Below are positions 49,088-57,108 of a stretch of 64,000 bases of DNA, piece by piece. Source of the stretch: an uncultured bacterium. GTDB taxonomy: Bacteria > Cyanobacteriota > Vampirovibrionia > Gastranaerophilales > Gastranaerophilaceae. A model generated the notes under the pieces. That model worked only from the letters and a program-made list of their open reading frames with translations, made no database searches and was not told the DNA's origin. Within the stretch, counting starts at the first letter, position 1; each line of letters starts with the position of its first letter. Where the stretch lies: positions 124,001 to 188,000 of the forward strand of contig CADBUY010000002.1 of the NCBI GenBank assembly GCA_902797965.1, given 5' to 3'. A program made the translations under genes and the position numbers.

Positions 49088-49363
49088 ATGCAACAGATAA
49101 GTGATAAAGTTTTACAATTTAGAAAAGCAGTCAGTGTAGTATTTAAAAAATTACGCATTGAAAATACTGATGCTTCTATCAGCAAATTTGCAAGAGAGTT
49201 TGATTTAGATAGAGGCAACCTTAGCAGAATTGAGCGAGGAAAATTAAGTTGTGGATTGATGATTGCTTGGAAAGTTGCAGAGGCATCAAACGTAAAATTT
49301 TCAGATTTTGCAAAATTACTCGAGGAAGAACTTGGCGAAGATTTTAAATTGATTGATGAATAG
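49088..49363 (+). CDS. XRE-family transcriptional regulator
   Basis: The 91-aa protein has one Cro/CI-type helix-turn-helix (residues about 30-68: ASISKFAREFDLDRGNLSRIERGKL), with the typical R-G-N-L-S-R-I-E-x-G-K recognition end, and an acidic tail. No other domain, so it is a simple DNA-binding regulator, probably autoregulated through the inverted repeat that overlaps its start. Translation may be leaderless or nearly so, as no ribosome binding site is visible. The partner gene may be the divergent helical protein; this could be a toxin-antitoxin-like or small regulatory pair. Confidence 0.88.
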   Translation: MQQISDKVLQFRKAVSVVFKKLRIENTDASISKFAREFDLDRGNLSRIERGKLSCGLMIAWKVAEASNVKFSDFAKLLEEELGEDFKLIDE

Positions 49364-49455
49364 AACGACATATTGGCATTACTTTGCCAAAGTTGATAAG
49401 ATAAAGAAATATTGAGACAATAAATATAAGCATAGCAAAGGAACAAAAAGCTTAC

Positions 49456-49597
49456 TGTCATTGCGAGCGGCTCAAAGGCTTGAGACGTGTGGCAATCCAG
49501 CTATTTAAATTTTAATTATCAAATCTCGTTTTATCCCAAAAGAAAACAGTTTATAATCGGCTGGATTGTTACGGCTCTAACGAGCCTCACAATGACA
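49456..49597. repeat. REP-like palindromic repeat, unit 1
   Basis: Starts TGTCATTGCGAGCGGCTC and ends CACAATGACA, with inner GGCAATCCAGC and GGCTGGATTGT inverted to each other. It makes a 142-base long palindrome-like unit. A second unit follows at 49623-49760. The ends match a repeat type common in several phyla. Noncoding. Confidence 0.85.
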
Positions 49598-49622
49598 TTG
49601 TAAAATATGTCAAAAAATTTTA

Positions 49623-49760
49623 TGTCATTGCGAGCGGCTCAAAGGCTTGAGACGCGTGGCAATCCAGCTATTTGTATTTAAGTCTGCATATCTTGCATTT
49701 GACCAAATAAAATAATTAATAATAGGCTGGATTTTTCGGAACACAGTTCCTCACAATGAC
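49623..49760. repeat. REP-like palindromic repeat, unit 2
   Basis: First 48 bases identical to unit 1 except one (GACGCGTGG for GACGTGTGG). Its centre differs, and its right arm GGCTGGATTTTTCGG ... CACAATGAC is a divergent copy. Bases 49764-49860 beyond it contain further GC-richer inverted arms (CTTTCACAC...GTGTGAA) and no gene. Confidence 0.85.
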
Positions 49761-49880
49761 GCTCTACTGATAGCTTTCACACCCAGCCATTACGAACCCG
49801 ATTAGCCAACTGCGAGCAAAGAATGAAAGCGTAAGCGTGTGAATGTCAGGTTTTAGCTAAAAAAACAAGACGATTTTTAT

Positions 49881-50031
49881 AAAATATTTCGGAATTATAC
49901 CATGTAACACACTCCACCCGCTGTTGTAAATTTTACCTTAGTTCAATAACAACAGCTCCCTCCCCGGTCGGGGAGGGTTAGGGTGGGGTGATTCTGAAGG
50001 TGTGCAAGGAGGGGATAATTCCGAAATATTT
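49881..50031. mobile_element. MITE-like element A with 17-bp terminal inverted repeats
   Basis: Left end AAATATTTCGGAATTAT, right end its exact complement ATAATTCCGAAATATTT, 151 bases in all. The interior has CTGTAACACACYCC-like and GGTGTGCAAGgAGGGGATAA-like stretches also found in element B at 59743-59882, and a GC-rich interspersed repeat (49950-49992) nested in it. No coding capacity. Confidence 0.7.
49950..49992. repeat. GC-rich interspersed repeat nested in MITE-like element A
   Basis: CTCCCTCCCCGGTCGGGGAG followed by GGTTAGGGTGGGGTGATT, same family as the copies in the efflux operon. Confidence 0.8.
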
Positions 50032-50119
50032 TTTTGAGTTTGGACATAATATTAAAAGAGGATAAAAAGCAAAAAAAGCAATTGCTTTTTTTGGTTTTTT
50101 AAAAAAAGCAAAAAAAGCC

Positions 50120-50179
50120 TATATGTATATGTATATGTTAATGTAAATGTAAATGTAAATGTTAATGTATATGTATATG
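50120..50179. repeat. Hexanucleotide microsatellite with mirrored order
   Basis: Ten consecutive units of nnnATG type: three TATATG, one TTAATG, three TAAATG, one TTAATG, two TATATG. Preceded by A/T tracts and the perfect palindrome AAAAAAAGCAATTGC extended by a T-run (about 50071-50092). No gene in 50032-50352. Confidence 0.9.
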
Positions 50180-50352
50180 TTCTCTTTAAAAATGTAGAGA
50201 ATATTTTTTTTTAATTTTTTTTGGGACAATAGTGGAGGCCTTGCAAAAAATTCGCAAAAACTTATGGAATACTTCGCAGAATATTTACCCCAATTTGTAA
50301 GTTGAGATTTCTACAGCAACAGAAGAGATTTGGCTTAAACTAAATTCGACAA

Positions 50353-50390
50353 AAAAAGTGCAAATATTAAATCATTTGCACTTTTTATTC
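50353..50390. terminator. Bidirectional intrinsic terminator
   Basis: Perfect 13-bp stem AAAAAGTGCAAAT / ATTTGCACTTTTT (50353-50365, 50374-50386). It lies 75 bases after the pgi stop on the minus strand. Confidence 0.85.
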
Positions 50391-50460
50391 ATTTATATTC
50401 AGAGGCAATATAGGATGTTTATGGAATACTTTTCCCTAAAAATTACCCCTATTTACCCCA

Positions 50461-51759
50461 CTAGCCGATTCTGCCTGGGATAACTACGCCGCCTTTAAGG
50501 TTCTTTTTATAGAATTCAACGTGTGGCTGAAGAACACTATCAAGAACTTCAGGAAGCTCTTTGTTTTGCATTATTGCTTCAACAATTTCCTGATAGCAAG
50601 TTGCAAATGCTCTTAATTGGGTCATTGCACCGGCAGCTTCCGGAGTTAAACCAAGTTTATTTGTTTCAACATATTCTTTAAAGAATGCACCTGTTGATTC
50701 ATAAGATTTAGTTAAAGCACCAATGTATGCTTCAGCGTTAGATGAGCAAACACCTTTATCAGAAGGAACAGTTAGAGCAAAAACTAACTTATTTGCAGGG
50801 TTAAAGTGTGCCTCTGCAGAGTGGTGCATAGCATCAGGAACTTTTGCAATTTGTTTAAGCGTATCCTTTTGAGATTCGTTTTGCATTTGAGCGTGCCAGT
50901 AAACTGTATTTTCAAACATTGAACCCATGTATTGATGAACAGAAGCAACTGTTCCGCTTAATTTTGCGTCTGCCCAGAAAATACCTTCTTTTAGAGCATC
51001 ATTAAGTTCTAAATCTGCAGTTAATGATAGAGAAGAAACTTCTAAAGCACTTCTGAGCATAGAAGCCATATCTTCTTTTTTCATACCTGCAAAAGCAAGA
51101 GCAAATAATGCGTGGTCATCAAAAGCTGAGAAACGACCACCAACATCATCGTGAATAAATAAGTCGCCTAACCATCCGCATTCAATAGAAGTTCTTCTGA
51201 GTTCACTCTTTTCAGCGTTTTTATCGGTTACTGCGATAAAGTGTTTTGCAGTTGCTTTATCAGCTTCACTTTCAGATAAACCTTTGGCTAAATAAGCATC
51301 TTTAACCATTTTTTGTATTCTTAAGAAACCGTCTTTAGTTTCAAATGTTGAACCTGATTTAGAAGCGATTAGGTAGTTTGAAGATAAAACATCTCCGCCT
51401 AATTTTGAAAGGTATCTTTCCCAGCTGATTGAATCAACATCTGAATAGAATAAAATTGACTCTCCGCAAAGGTTAAGACCGTTAATTCCAAGCATGTGTT
51501 CAACTGTATGTTTAGAACCGCCGATACCCATAACGCTTAATCTAGAAGCTCCTGTTTGAGATTTAAGAGAAGATGCCATTGCATAAATATCATCTAATCT
51601 TGTTAGTTGAAGCTCAGGCAGGTTAACCCAGTTAAGAAACTTACCCTCTTTATTAGCTCTTTTAGAGAACTCATTTACAAATTCAGATGTTTTTGATTCG
51701 TATTTTGAAAAATCAACACCTGTAAAAACTGTTTTTAGTGATGAACTTTTTGTTAACAT
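50461..51759 (-). CDS. pgi: Glucose-6-phosphate isomerase
   Basis: The 432-aa SIS-domain enzyme interconverts glucose-6-phosphate and fructose-6-phosphate. Seen: SVMGIGGSKHTVEHMLGING (sugar-phosphate loop), LIASKSGSTFETKDGFLRI (second SIS loop), GGRFSAFDDHALFALAFAGM and HSAEAHFNPANKLVFALT, with a catalytic Glu in MFENTVYWHAQMQNESQKDT region. The protein is short for the family (450 to 550) and lacks the long C-terminal tail. Start is the ATG at 51759 after AAAAAGGAGAG; the frame is open 17 codons upstream. Isolated gene. Confidence 0.88.
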   Translation of the reverse strand: MLTKSSSLKTVFTGVDFSKYESKTSEFVNEFSKRANKEGKFLNWVNLPELQLTRLDDIYAMASSLKSQTGASRLSVMGIGGSKHTVEHMLGINGLNLCGESILFYSDVDSISWERYLSKLGGDVLSSNYLIASKSGSTFETKDGFLRIQKMVKDAYLAKGLSESEADKATAKHFIAVTDKNAEKSELRRTSIECGWLGDLFIHDDVGGRFSAFDDHALFALAFAGMKKEDMASMLRSALEVSSLSLTADLELNDALKEGIFWADAKLSGTVASVHQYMGSMFENTVYWHAQMQNESQKDTLKQIAKVPDAMHHSAEAHFNPANKLVFALTVPSDKGVCSSNAEAYIGALTKSYESTGAFFKEYVETNKLGLTPEAAGAMTQLRAFATCYQEIVEAIMQNKELPEVLDSVLQPHVEFYKKNLKGGVVIPGRIG

Positions 51760-51868
51760 AATTAACTCTCCTTTTTCGTTTATAAGTCCATAATATAATA
51801 AACACACCAAAATTTATACACAAAATTGCAATAGTTAAGAAAAAATAAACATTCCCCGTAAATCTAAT

Positions 51869-51896
51869 TTGATATCGTATAATTATTATATATAAT
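51869..51896 (+). promoter_or_regulatory. Promoter of grpE-dnaJ
   Basis: TTGATA (51869-51874), 16-base spacer, TATAAT (51891-51896). No CIRCE-type inverted repeat is seen around it, so HrcA control is unlikely. Confidence 0.7.
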
Positions 51897-51916
51897 GATA
51901 GTTATGGGGGAATATT

Positions 51917-52546
51917 ATGGAAAATCCGTTCAAAAAGGCAGTTAAAGACGAAAAACAGACAAAAGAAATCGAACAAGATGTTAGCGAACAGTTAGACAGC
52001 TCTGAAAATAAAGAAGTTGAAGAGCAGCAAACAGAAGAAGTTGATGCTTCAAATGCCGAAGATAATACCGAAAAAACAGAAGAAGCAGAAGAGAAAGAAG
52101 TCAATCCGCTTCAGGAAAAATATGACACGCTGAATAATCAATACATAAGATTGGCAGCTGATTTTGAAAACTTCAGAAAGAGAAATGAGCAGGAAAGAGA
52201 AGCTCTTTTAAAATATGGCGCAGAAAACACATTAAAAAAGTTTCTTGAAGTTATCGATAATTTTGAACGCGGTTTAAAGGCAATTGAAAGCGTAGATGAC
52301 TGTGAAAAGGTAAAAGAATGTTATAACCTTGCATACAAAAACTTTACTGATGCTCTAACAAAAGCAGGATTAGAAACAATAAAGGCTGAGGGAGAAGAAT
52401 TTGATCCAAATCTTCATGAAGCCGTAATGCAGACTCCTACTACAGAACACCCTGAAAATACAATTATTGCCGAGTTGCAAAAAGGTTATAAACTCGGTGA
52501 TAAAGTACTAAGACCAACTTTGGTGAATGTAGCAACAGAGGGATAG
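51917..52546 (+). CDS. grpE: Nucleotide exchange factor GrpE
   Basis: The 209-aa protein has an acidic, low-complexity N-terminus (about 1-75, Glu-rich), the long dimer coiled coil (NPLQEKYDTLNNQYIRLAADFENFRKRNEQER) and the C-terminal beta domain with GLETIKAEGEEFDPNLHEAVMQTP and LQKGYKLGDKVLRPTLVNVA. GrpE releases ADP from DnaK. dnaK itself is not adjacent; dnaJ follows after 40 bases. Confidence 0.96.
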   Translation: MENPFKKAVKDEKQTKEIEQDVSEQLDSSENKEVEEQQTEEVDASNAEDNTEKTEEAEEKEVNPLQEKYDTLNNQYIRLAADFENFRKRNEQEREALLKYGAENTLKKFLEVIDNFERGLKAIESVDDCEKVKECYNLAYKNFTDALTKAGLETIKAEGEEFDPNLHEAVMQTPTTEHPENTIIAELQKGYKLGDKVLRPTLVNVATEG

Positions 52547-52586
52547 GGAGTTAAAATTTAATTCAAAAAAGGGAAATTGAATAGCA

Positions 52587-53717
52587 ATGAGTGATTATTA
52601 TGAAATATTAGGCATAGACAGAAATGCTACTAAAGATGAAATAAAAAGTGCTTTCAGAAAAATGGCACGCAAATGGCACCCCGACGTAAATAAGTCACCG
52701 GAAGCGGAAGCAAAATTCAAAGAACTTGGTAAAGCCTATGAAACACTAATGGATGATGATAAACGTGCAACTTATGACCGATTTGGTGAGGACGGTTTGA
52801 GAGATGCAGGATTTAGCACTCAGGGACCTTTTGCAGGCGGTTTCGGCGACTTAGATGAAGTATTTAATGCGTTCTTTGGCGGTGGTTTTGGATTTGGCGG
52901 GGGTTCAAGACAACGTAATCCGAATGCACCACAAAGAGGAGATGACCTAAGACTTGATATTACTCTTGATTTTGAAGAAGCAGTATTCGGAATGACAAGA
53001 GAAATCAAAATAGACCACTTGGAACAATGTCCTACATGCAAAGGAACAGGTGCAAAAGAGGGTTCAAAACCGGAAACTTGTAAACACTGTGGCGGGCAGG
53101 GCAGAATTCAGCAAACAACAAGAACTGTTTTAGGACACGTCACTCAGATTGTATCCTGTCCGCACTGTCATGGTAAAGGAACTGTTATAACAAATCCTTG
53201 CCCTGATTGTCACGGCGAGGGCAGAAAGACAATGGAAAAGAAAGTTGAACTAAAAATTCCGGCAGGTGTAGATAATGGTTCAAAAATGCGTTTGTCACAT
53301 GAGGGTGATGCCGGCATAAATGGTGGCGTTGCAGGTGATTTATATATTGTTATCCACGTTAATCCGTCATCATATTACCAGAGAGACGGTATAAATGTTA
53401 TTACAAAACTTGAAATAACACCTGCTCAGGCAGTTCTTGGCAGCACTGTTTCTATAAAAACTTTAGACGGCGAAAAACAGGTTACAATTCCTGCCGGTAT
53501 ACAACATGGCGAAATTGTAAAAGTAAGGGGTGCCGGTATTCCTAATTTATCTAAGCCGTCACAAAGAGGTGACCATATTGTAGTGGTTACAATTAAAGTT
53601 CCTGCTCACATTTCTAACAATGAAAAAGTTTTATATGAAAAAATATTTGAAATTGAGTCCGACAGAAAAAACAATCCTACAGCAAAAGAGAGAATAAAAG
53701 GAATTTTTAATAAATAA
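52587..53717 (+). CDS. dnaJ: Chaperone DnaJ
   Basis: Full type I DnaJ of 376 aa: J domain with KWHPDVN (HPD at about 33-35), Gly/Phe-rich segment (GGFGFGGGSRQ), four zinc-finger repeats CPTCKGTG, CKHCGGQG, CPHCHGKG and CPDCHGEG, and the C-terminal substrate-binding domains. It stimulates DnaK ATPase and binds unfolded protein. Translated from GGGAAATTGAATAGCA before the ATG. Followed directly by a strong terminator. Confidence 0.97.
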   Translation: MSDYYEILGIDRNATKDEIKSAFRKMARKWHPDVNKSPEAEAKFKELGKAYETLMDDDKRATYDRFGEDGLRDAGFSTQGPFAGGFGDLDEVFNAFFGGGFGFGGGSRQRNPNAPQRGDDLRLDITLDFEEAVFGMTREIKIDHLEQCPTCKGTGAKEGSKPETCKHCGGQGRIQQTTRTVLGHVTQIVSCPHCHGKGTVITNPCPDCHGEGRKTMEKKVELKIPAGVDNGSKMRLSHEGDAGINGGVAGDLYIVIHVNPSSYYQRDGINVITKLEITPAQAVLGSTVSIKTLDGEKQVTIPAGIQHGEIVKVRGAGIPNLSKPSQRGDHIVVVTIKVPAHISNNEKVLYEKIFEIESDRKNNPTAKERIKGIFNK

Positions 53718-53718
53718 T

Positions 53719-53752
53719 AAAAAACGGATTTCAAAAAGAAATCCGTTTTTTT
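53719..53752. terminator. Intrinsic terminator after dnaJ, bidirectional
   Basis: Stem AAAACGGATTTC / GAAATCCGTTTT, loop AAAAA, then a T-run; the A-run before the stem makes it usable from the minus side too (gene at 53759). Confidence 0.9.
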
Positions 53753-53758
53753 ATAAAC

Positions 53759-53953
53759 TTAGTTTTTAGTTAATTTTATTCTCAACTGCTTACAACCGTC
53801 AGAAACGTATTGAGCAATACTTCTTGCTTCAGTTGGCAAATCTTTCTGAATATTTTTTGTAAACTTTTCTGTCGTATAGACGGTTTTAACGATCTTCCTT
53901 TTTGATGGTTTTAAAGATTGCATTTGTTTTGGTAATATTGCAGGTATATACAT
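53759..53953 (-). CDS. Small basic hypothetical protein, 64 aa, coupled to asd
   Basis: Starts one base after the asd stop codon region, with the GGGGGAGAAAAT ribosome binding site lying inside the last codons of asd. The protein is basic (Lys/Arg-rich) and begins MYIPAILPKQMQSLKPSKRK, reminiscent of other lineage-type N-termini here. No domain or membrane segment. It ends at the shared terminator with dnaJ. Likely expressed together with asd; function unknown. Confidence 0.6.
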   Translation of the reverse strand: MYIPAILPKQMQSLKPSKRKIVKTVYTTEKFTKNIQKDLPTEARSIAQYVSDGCKQLRIKLTKN

Positions 53954-53954
53954 A

Positions 53955-54983
53955 TTAATTTTCTCCCCCTCTATACAAGCCCATTTCTGTAACTTTTTTG
54001 CAAATTCTGACAGTATTTAATGCTGCACCAATTCTAAGATTATCAGCTACACACCAGAGTGATATGCCGTTATCAAAAGCCAAGTTCTTTCTTATTCTGC
54101 CTACGAATACCGGATCTACACCGTCTGCATCTCTTGTTGTAGGGTATTCGAAATTGTCAGGATTATCAATTACCGTAACTCCATAAGCACTTTTGAGAAT
54201 ATTTCTTACTTCATCAGGTTCGACATTTACCCCGAATTCAATATCAACAGCTTCTGAGTGCCCTCTGAATACAGGAACACGAGCCGCTGTGCAAGAAATT
54301 TTTGTAGTTTCATCAAGATGTAATATTTTCCTTGTTTCATTAACAACCTTCATTTCCTCTTTTGTATATCCATTTTCACAGAAAACATCAATTTGAGGAA
54401 TTATGTTAAATGATATAGGCTTTTTAAAACATTTATTTTCAAAAGTTTTTCCCTCAAGTCTGGCAACAGTATCATCTCTTAATTCATTCATAGCAGCAAG
54501 TCCTGCACCTGAAACTGATTGGTAAGTAGAAACGATAAGTCTTTTAATGCCAAATTTCTTTAAAGGTTCAAGAACAAGCATTAATTGAGAAGTTGAACAA
54601 TTTGGATTTGCAACAATACCTTTGTGCAATCTTAAATCTTCATCGTTAACTCCTGCAATTACAAGCGGAACATCTTTATCCATTCTAAAAGCAGATGAGT
54701 TATCAATAATCATTGCACCTCTTTTTACTATTTCCGGTGCAAAATGCTTGCTGGTTGTACCGCCTGCTGATGCCATAACTATATCAACATCATCAAAAAT
54801 CTCAGGAACAGCTTCTTCTACAGTATATTCTTCCCCTTTAAAAGTAAGTTTTGAGCCTGCACTTTTTGCACTTGATAAGAATTTTATGCTTTCAAATTCT
54901 ACATTAAGCTCCTCAGAAATCTTTAAGATTTCTCTTCCTACAACCCCTGTTGCGCCTAAAACTGCTATTCTTGGTTTTCTCAT
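53955..54983 (-). CDS. asd: Aspartate-semialdehyde dehydrogenase
   Basis: The 342-aa enzyme reduces aspartyl phosphate to aspartate semialdehyde with NADPH, on the road to lysine/diaminopimelate, threonine and methionine. Seen: AVLGATGVVGREIL (8-21), the nucleophile cysteine in NPNCSTSQLML (about 129-139), SVSGAGLAAMNEL, and the catalytic His in RVPVFRGHSEAVDIEF. It follows dapB after 21 bases in the same direction. Confidence 0.96.
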   Translation of the reverse strand: MRKPRIAVLGATGVVGREILKISEELNVEFESIKFLSSAKSAGSKLTFKGEEYTVEEAVPEIFDDVDIVMASAGGTTSKHFAPEIVKRGAMIIDNSSAFRMDKDVPLVIAGVNDEDLRLHKGIVANPNCSTSQLMLVLEPLKKFGIKRLIVSTYQSVSGAGLAAMNELRDDTVARLEGKTFENKCFKKPISFNIIPQIDVFCENGYTKEEMKVVNETRKILHLDETTKISCTAARVPVFRGHSEAVDIEFGVNVEPDEVRNILKSAYGVTVIDNPDNFEYPTTRDADGVDPVFVGRIRKNLAFDNGISLWCVADNLRIGAALNTVRICKKVTEMGLYRGGEN

Positions 54984-55004
54984 ACGTTCCTTTTTGTTTT
55001 TTTA

Positions 55005-55751
55005 CTATAAAATGTTGTCTAAACCATAGACAAAAGACTTGTGTTCGTTTATGTACCTTACGGCAAGCAGAACACCCGGCATGTAGCACTCTCTGTCAGT
55101 TGAGTCATGCCTAATTTTTAATGTTTGACCGTTTGAACCGAAAATTACCTCTTGAGATGCCATAAATCCCGGCATGCGAACTGAGTGAATATGGATATTA
55201 TTATAAGAATCAGCTCCTCTCGCTCCCTCAATAGTTTCTGTTTCTTCACAATTCCCGGTTGCAAAATTTTCGTTTACTTCAGCCATCAACGCTGCTGTCT
55301 TAACTGCGGTTCCTGATGGTGCGTCTTTCTTTTGATTATGATGGAGTTCAATAATTTCAGCATTATTAAAATATTTAGCAGCCATTTTTGCAAACTTCAT
55401 CATCAAAACTGCACCTGTAGAAAAGTTTGGCGCAATAAAGCATCCGACACCCTTTTCTTCAGAAAGCTTCTTCAACTCCTCAATCTGAGTATCACTAAGA
55501 CCTGTTGTTCCTATTACAATACTAATATTATTGTGCAAACAATATAAAGCATTCTCATATATTGATTTTGGCTGCGTAAAGTCAATCAGGATATCTATAT
55601 TTACAGAATCCTTTGCATCCTTAATAGTTGCAAACTCCCCATTATTAATATCTATTTTTGCGACAATTGTCATATCATCGGCTTCTTTAACCGCTCTTAT
55701 AACCTCTTGTCCCATTTTTCCGTTTGCGCCGCAAACTGCTATATTAATCAT
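55005..55751 (-). CDS. dapB: 4-hydroxy-tetrahydrodipicolinate reductase
   Basis: A 248-aa NAD(P)H reductase of the lysine/DAP pathway: NIAVCGANGKMGQEVI (3-18), DILIDFTQPK, IGTTGLSD, FIAPNFSTGAVLMMKFAKM, and the signature EIIELHHNQKKDAPSGTA with the catalytic His and Lys. The start is placed at the ATG at 55751 after GGAGGGTGC; an ATG five codons upstream precedes that site. Together with asd and the DapL-like aminotransferase (3141-4385) it fits the short diaminopimelate aminotransferase route. Confidence 0.95.
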   Translation of the reverse strand: MINIAVCGANGKMGQEVIRAVKEADDMTIVAKIDINNGEFATIKDAKDSVNIDILIDFTQPKSIYENALYCLHNNISIVIGTTGLSDTQIEELKKLSEEKGVGCFIAPNFSTGAVLMMKFAKMAAKYFNNAEIIELHHNQKKDAPSGTAVKTAALMAEVNENFATGNCEETETIEGARGADSYNNIHIHSVRMPGFMASQEVIFGSNGQTLKIRHDSTDRECYMPGVLLAVRYINEHKSFVYGLDNIL

Positions 55752-55874
55752 GCACCCTCCATGCATTAGGTACTTTTATTATACACCAAACTAATTGTAT
55801 TTTATACACTATTAAATTTTGTAACAAATGAAAATATATATGTTATAAAAAATATATATTGTGGCATATAAAAG

Positions 55875-55949
55875 TATAATCTCTTTTCTTTATTTTCTCC
55901 TCCACTCCTTTATCTAACGAGTTAATGCCGCAACGATTTGCGGCTTTTT
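55875..55949 (+). ncRNA. Possible small RNA with CU-rich anti-Shine-Dalgarno stretch
   Basis: A TATAAT (55875-55880) without good -35 is followed by a C/T-rich run with TTTTCTCCTCCACTCCTTT (about 55893-55911) and a perfect terminator hairpin GCCGCAA-CGAT-TTGCGGC (55927-55944) with a T-run. CTCCTCC can pair with GGAGG ribosome binding sites. No plus-strand gene is present in 55767-55926. Speculative. Confidence 0.3.
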
Positions 55950-55972
55950 GTTTGTACAAGAAAAGATATATT

Positions 55973-56596
55973 TTACTTTGCAATTGATCGGTCTACAATA
56001 ATATAGAGATTAACCAAAATAAATCCAAGTAACCAACCTGCAAGAACATCACTCAAGAAGTGAGCACCAAGCCACATTCTTGAAACTCCTGCCAAAAATA
56101 TCCATAAACCAAAGAAGATTATTAAAAAGTTTCTCCAAAAATCACTTCTGACATAGTAATTAACAAGATAAATTATAATTCCGTAGAAACACATCGTTGT
56201 ACAAGCATGCCCTGATGGAAAACCAAAGCCATGCAAGCCGCTTCCTTCAGGTCTTGGACGGCATATAAAATCTTTTATAAAGTCTTTTAAAAAGAAAGAG
56301 ATTTGAGTAAACAAAATTAACATAAACGCTTTAAGGAAGTATCGGTGTGAAACAAGAGTGCAACCGGCGGCAATTTGAGGCCAAAGCATATAGTTTGCAC
56401 GTCCAAATTCGCTTATAAAAACAGGAATATACATTGGGAAAGGTGAAAGAGCCAGTTTTATTGAATGCAAAATTGCAGAATCTACACTTCTCATATTTGG
56501 TAAATACAAAACCAATACAGTCAGTATTGAAAAGAATACAACCGATATTCCAATATAATTCCAATGTATAGCTATTCCATATTCTTTATTTTTCAT
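55973..56596 (-). CDS. PAP2-superfamily phosphatase (membrane)
   Basis: The 207-aa protein has several hydrophobic helices and the three PAP2 phosphatase motifs: KDFICRPRPEG (about 99-109), FPSGHACTT (about 117-125) and SRMWLGAHFLSDVLAG (about 162-177). Catalysis uses the His of motif 3 and the His of motif 2. Expected to dephosphorylate a lipid phosphate such as undecaprenyl pyrophosphate or phosphatidic acid at the membrane. Follows the small membrane protein 56616-57104 after 19 bases, itself 4 bases behind ftsH. Confidence 0.9.
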   Translation of the reverse strand: MKNKEYGIAIHWNYIGISVVFFSILTVLVLYLPNMRSVDSAILHSIKLALSPFPMYIPVFISEFGRANYMLWPQIAAGCTLVSHRYFLKAFMLILFTQISFFLKDFIKDFICRPRPEGSGLHGFGFPSGHACTTMCFYGIIIYLVNYYVRSDFWRNFLIIFFGLWIFLAGVSRMWLGAHFLSDVLAGWLLGFILVNLYIIVDRSIAK

Positions 56597-56615
56597 ACTT
56601 CATTAATCCTTAATT

Positions 56616-57104
56616 CTATATTCCGGCTTTAATATTCATTATCTTAGTAAAAATAGAAATACAGATTGGTGTTAATTCGCTTACAAAAACAGCAAAAAAG
56701 AACAAAGCTGCAATAACCGCGATTACTTTTTGTATATCAGAAAACATAAATATTTTATTATTTCTGAATTCTTCAATTCCTTTGTATTCATCTGTAAAAG
56801 GATGAACAGGAAGTTTGTCTTCCAGCTTTTCAATAACATCTGCATATTTAATTTTAATCAATGTATTGTATGAGTCCACATTCATCCACCATAGAGAACT
56901 TGTTGCAATACCAAAAAACGCAAAAATAAGTGTGGCAGAAAACTTATTCAAGAACATTATGTTATTTGTGTATATTAACGCAAAAATTAGTACAATAATC
57001 GCTATCATATAGAATTTATTTGTTTGAAAGTTTCTGTCAATAAAGTTTTCTTTTTGTTCAGCGTACATTTTGTATTCTTGAAAAATAAGATAATCTTTAT
57101 CCAT
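56616..57104 (-). CDS. Three-TM membrane protein, RipA-like (tentative)
   Basis: The 162-aa protein has a polar N-terminus, two adjacent membrane segments (MIAIIVLIFALIYTN, about 32-46, and ATLIFAFFGIATSSLWWM, about 57-74) and one near the C-terminus (VIAVIAALFFFAVFVS). The stretch SLWWMNVDSYNTLIKIKYADVIEKLEDKLP, with Trp pair, Tyr and Lys-rich helix ending in Leu-Pro, resembles the RipA family of octameric membrane proteins. The function of that family is poorly known. It lies 4 bases after ftsH in an apparent operon. Confidence 0.6.
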   Translation of the reverse strand: MDKDYLIFQEYKMYAEQKENFIDRNFQTNKFYMIAIIVLIFALIYTNNIMFLNKFSATLIFAFFGIATSSLWWMNVDSYNTLIKIKYADVIEKLEDKLPVHPFTDEYKGIEEFRNNKIFMFSDIQKVIAVIAALFFFAVFVSELTPICISIFTKIMNIKAGI

Positions 57105-57108
57105 TATT

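Noticed and set aside
51811-51916. CIRCE operator before grpE
   Set aside because: No TTAGCACTC-N9-GAGTGCTAA-like inverted repeat is visible.
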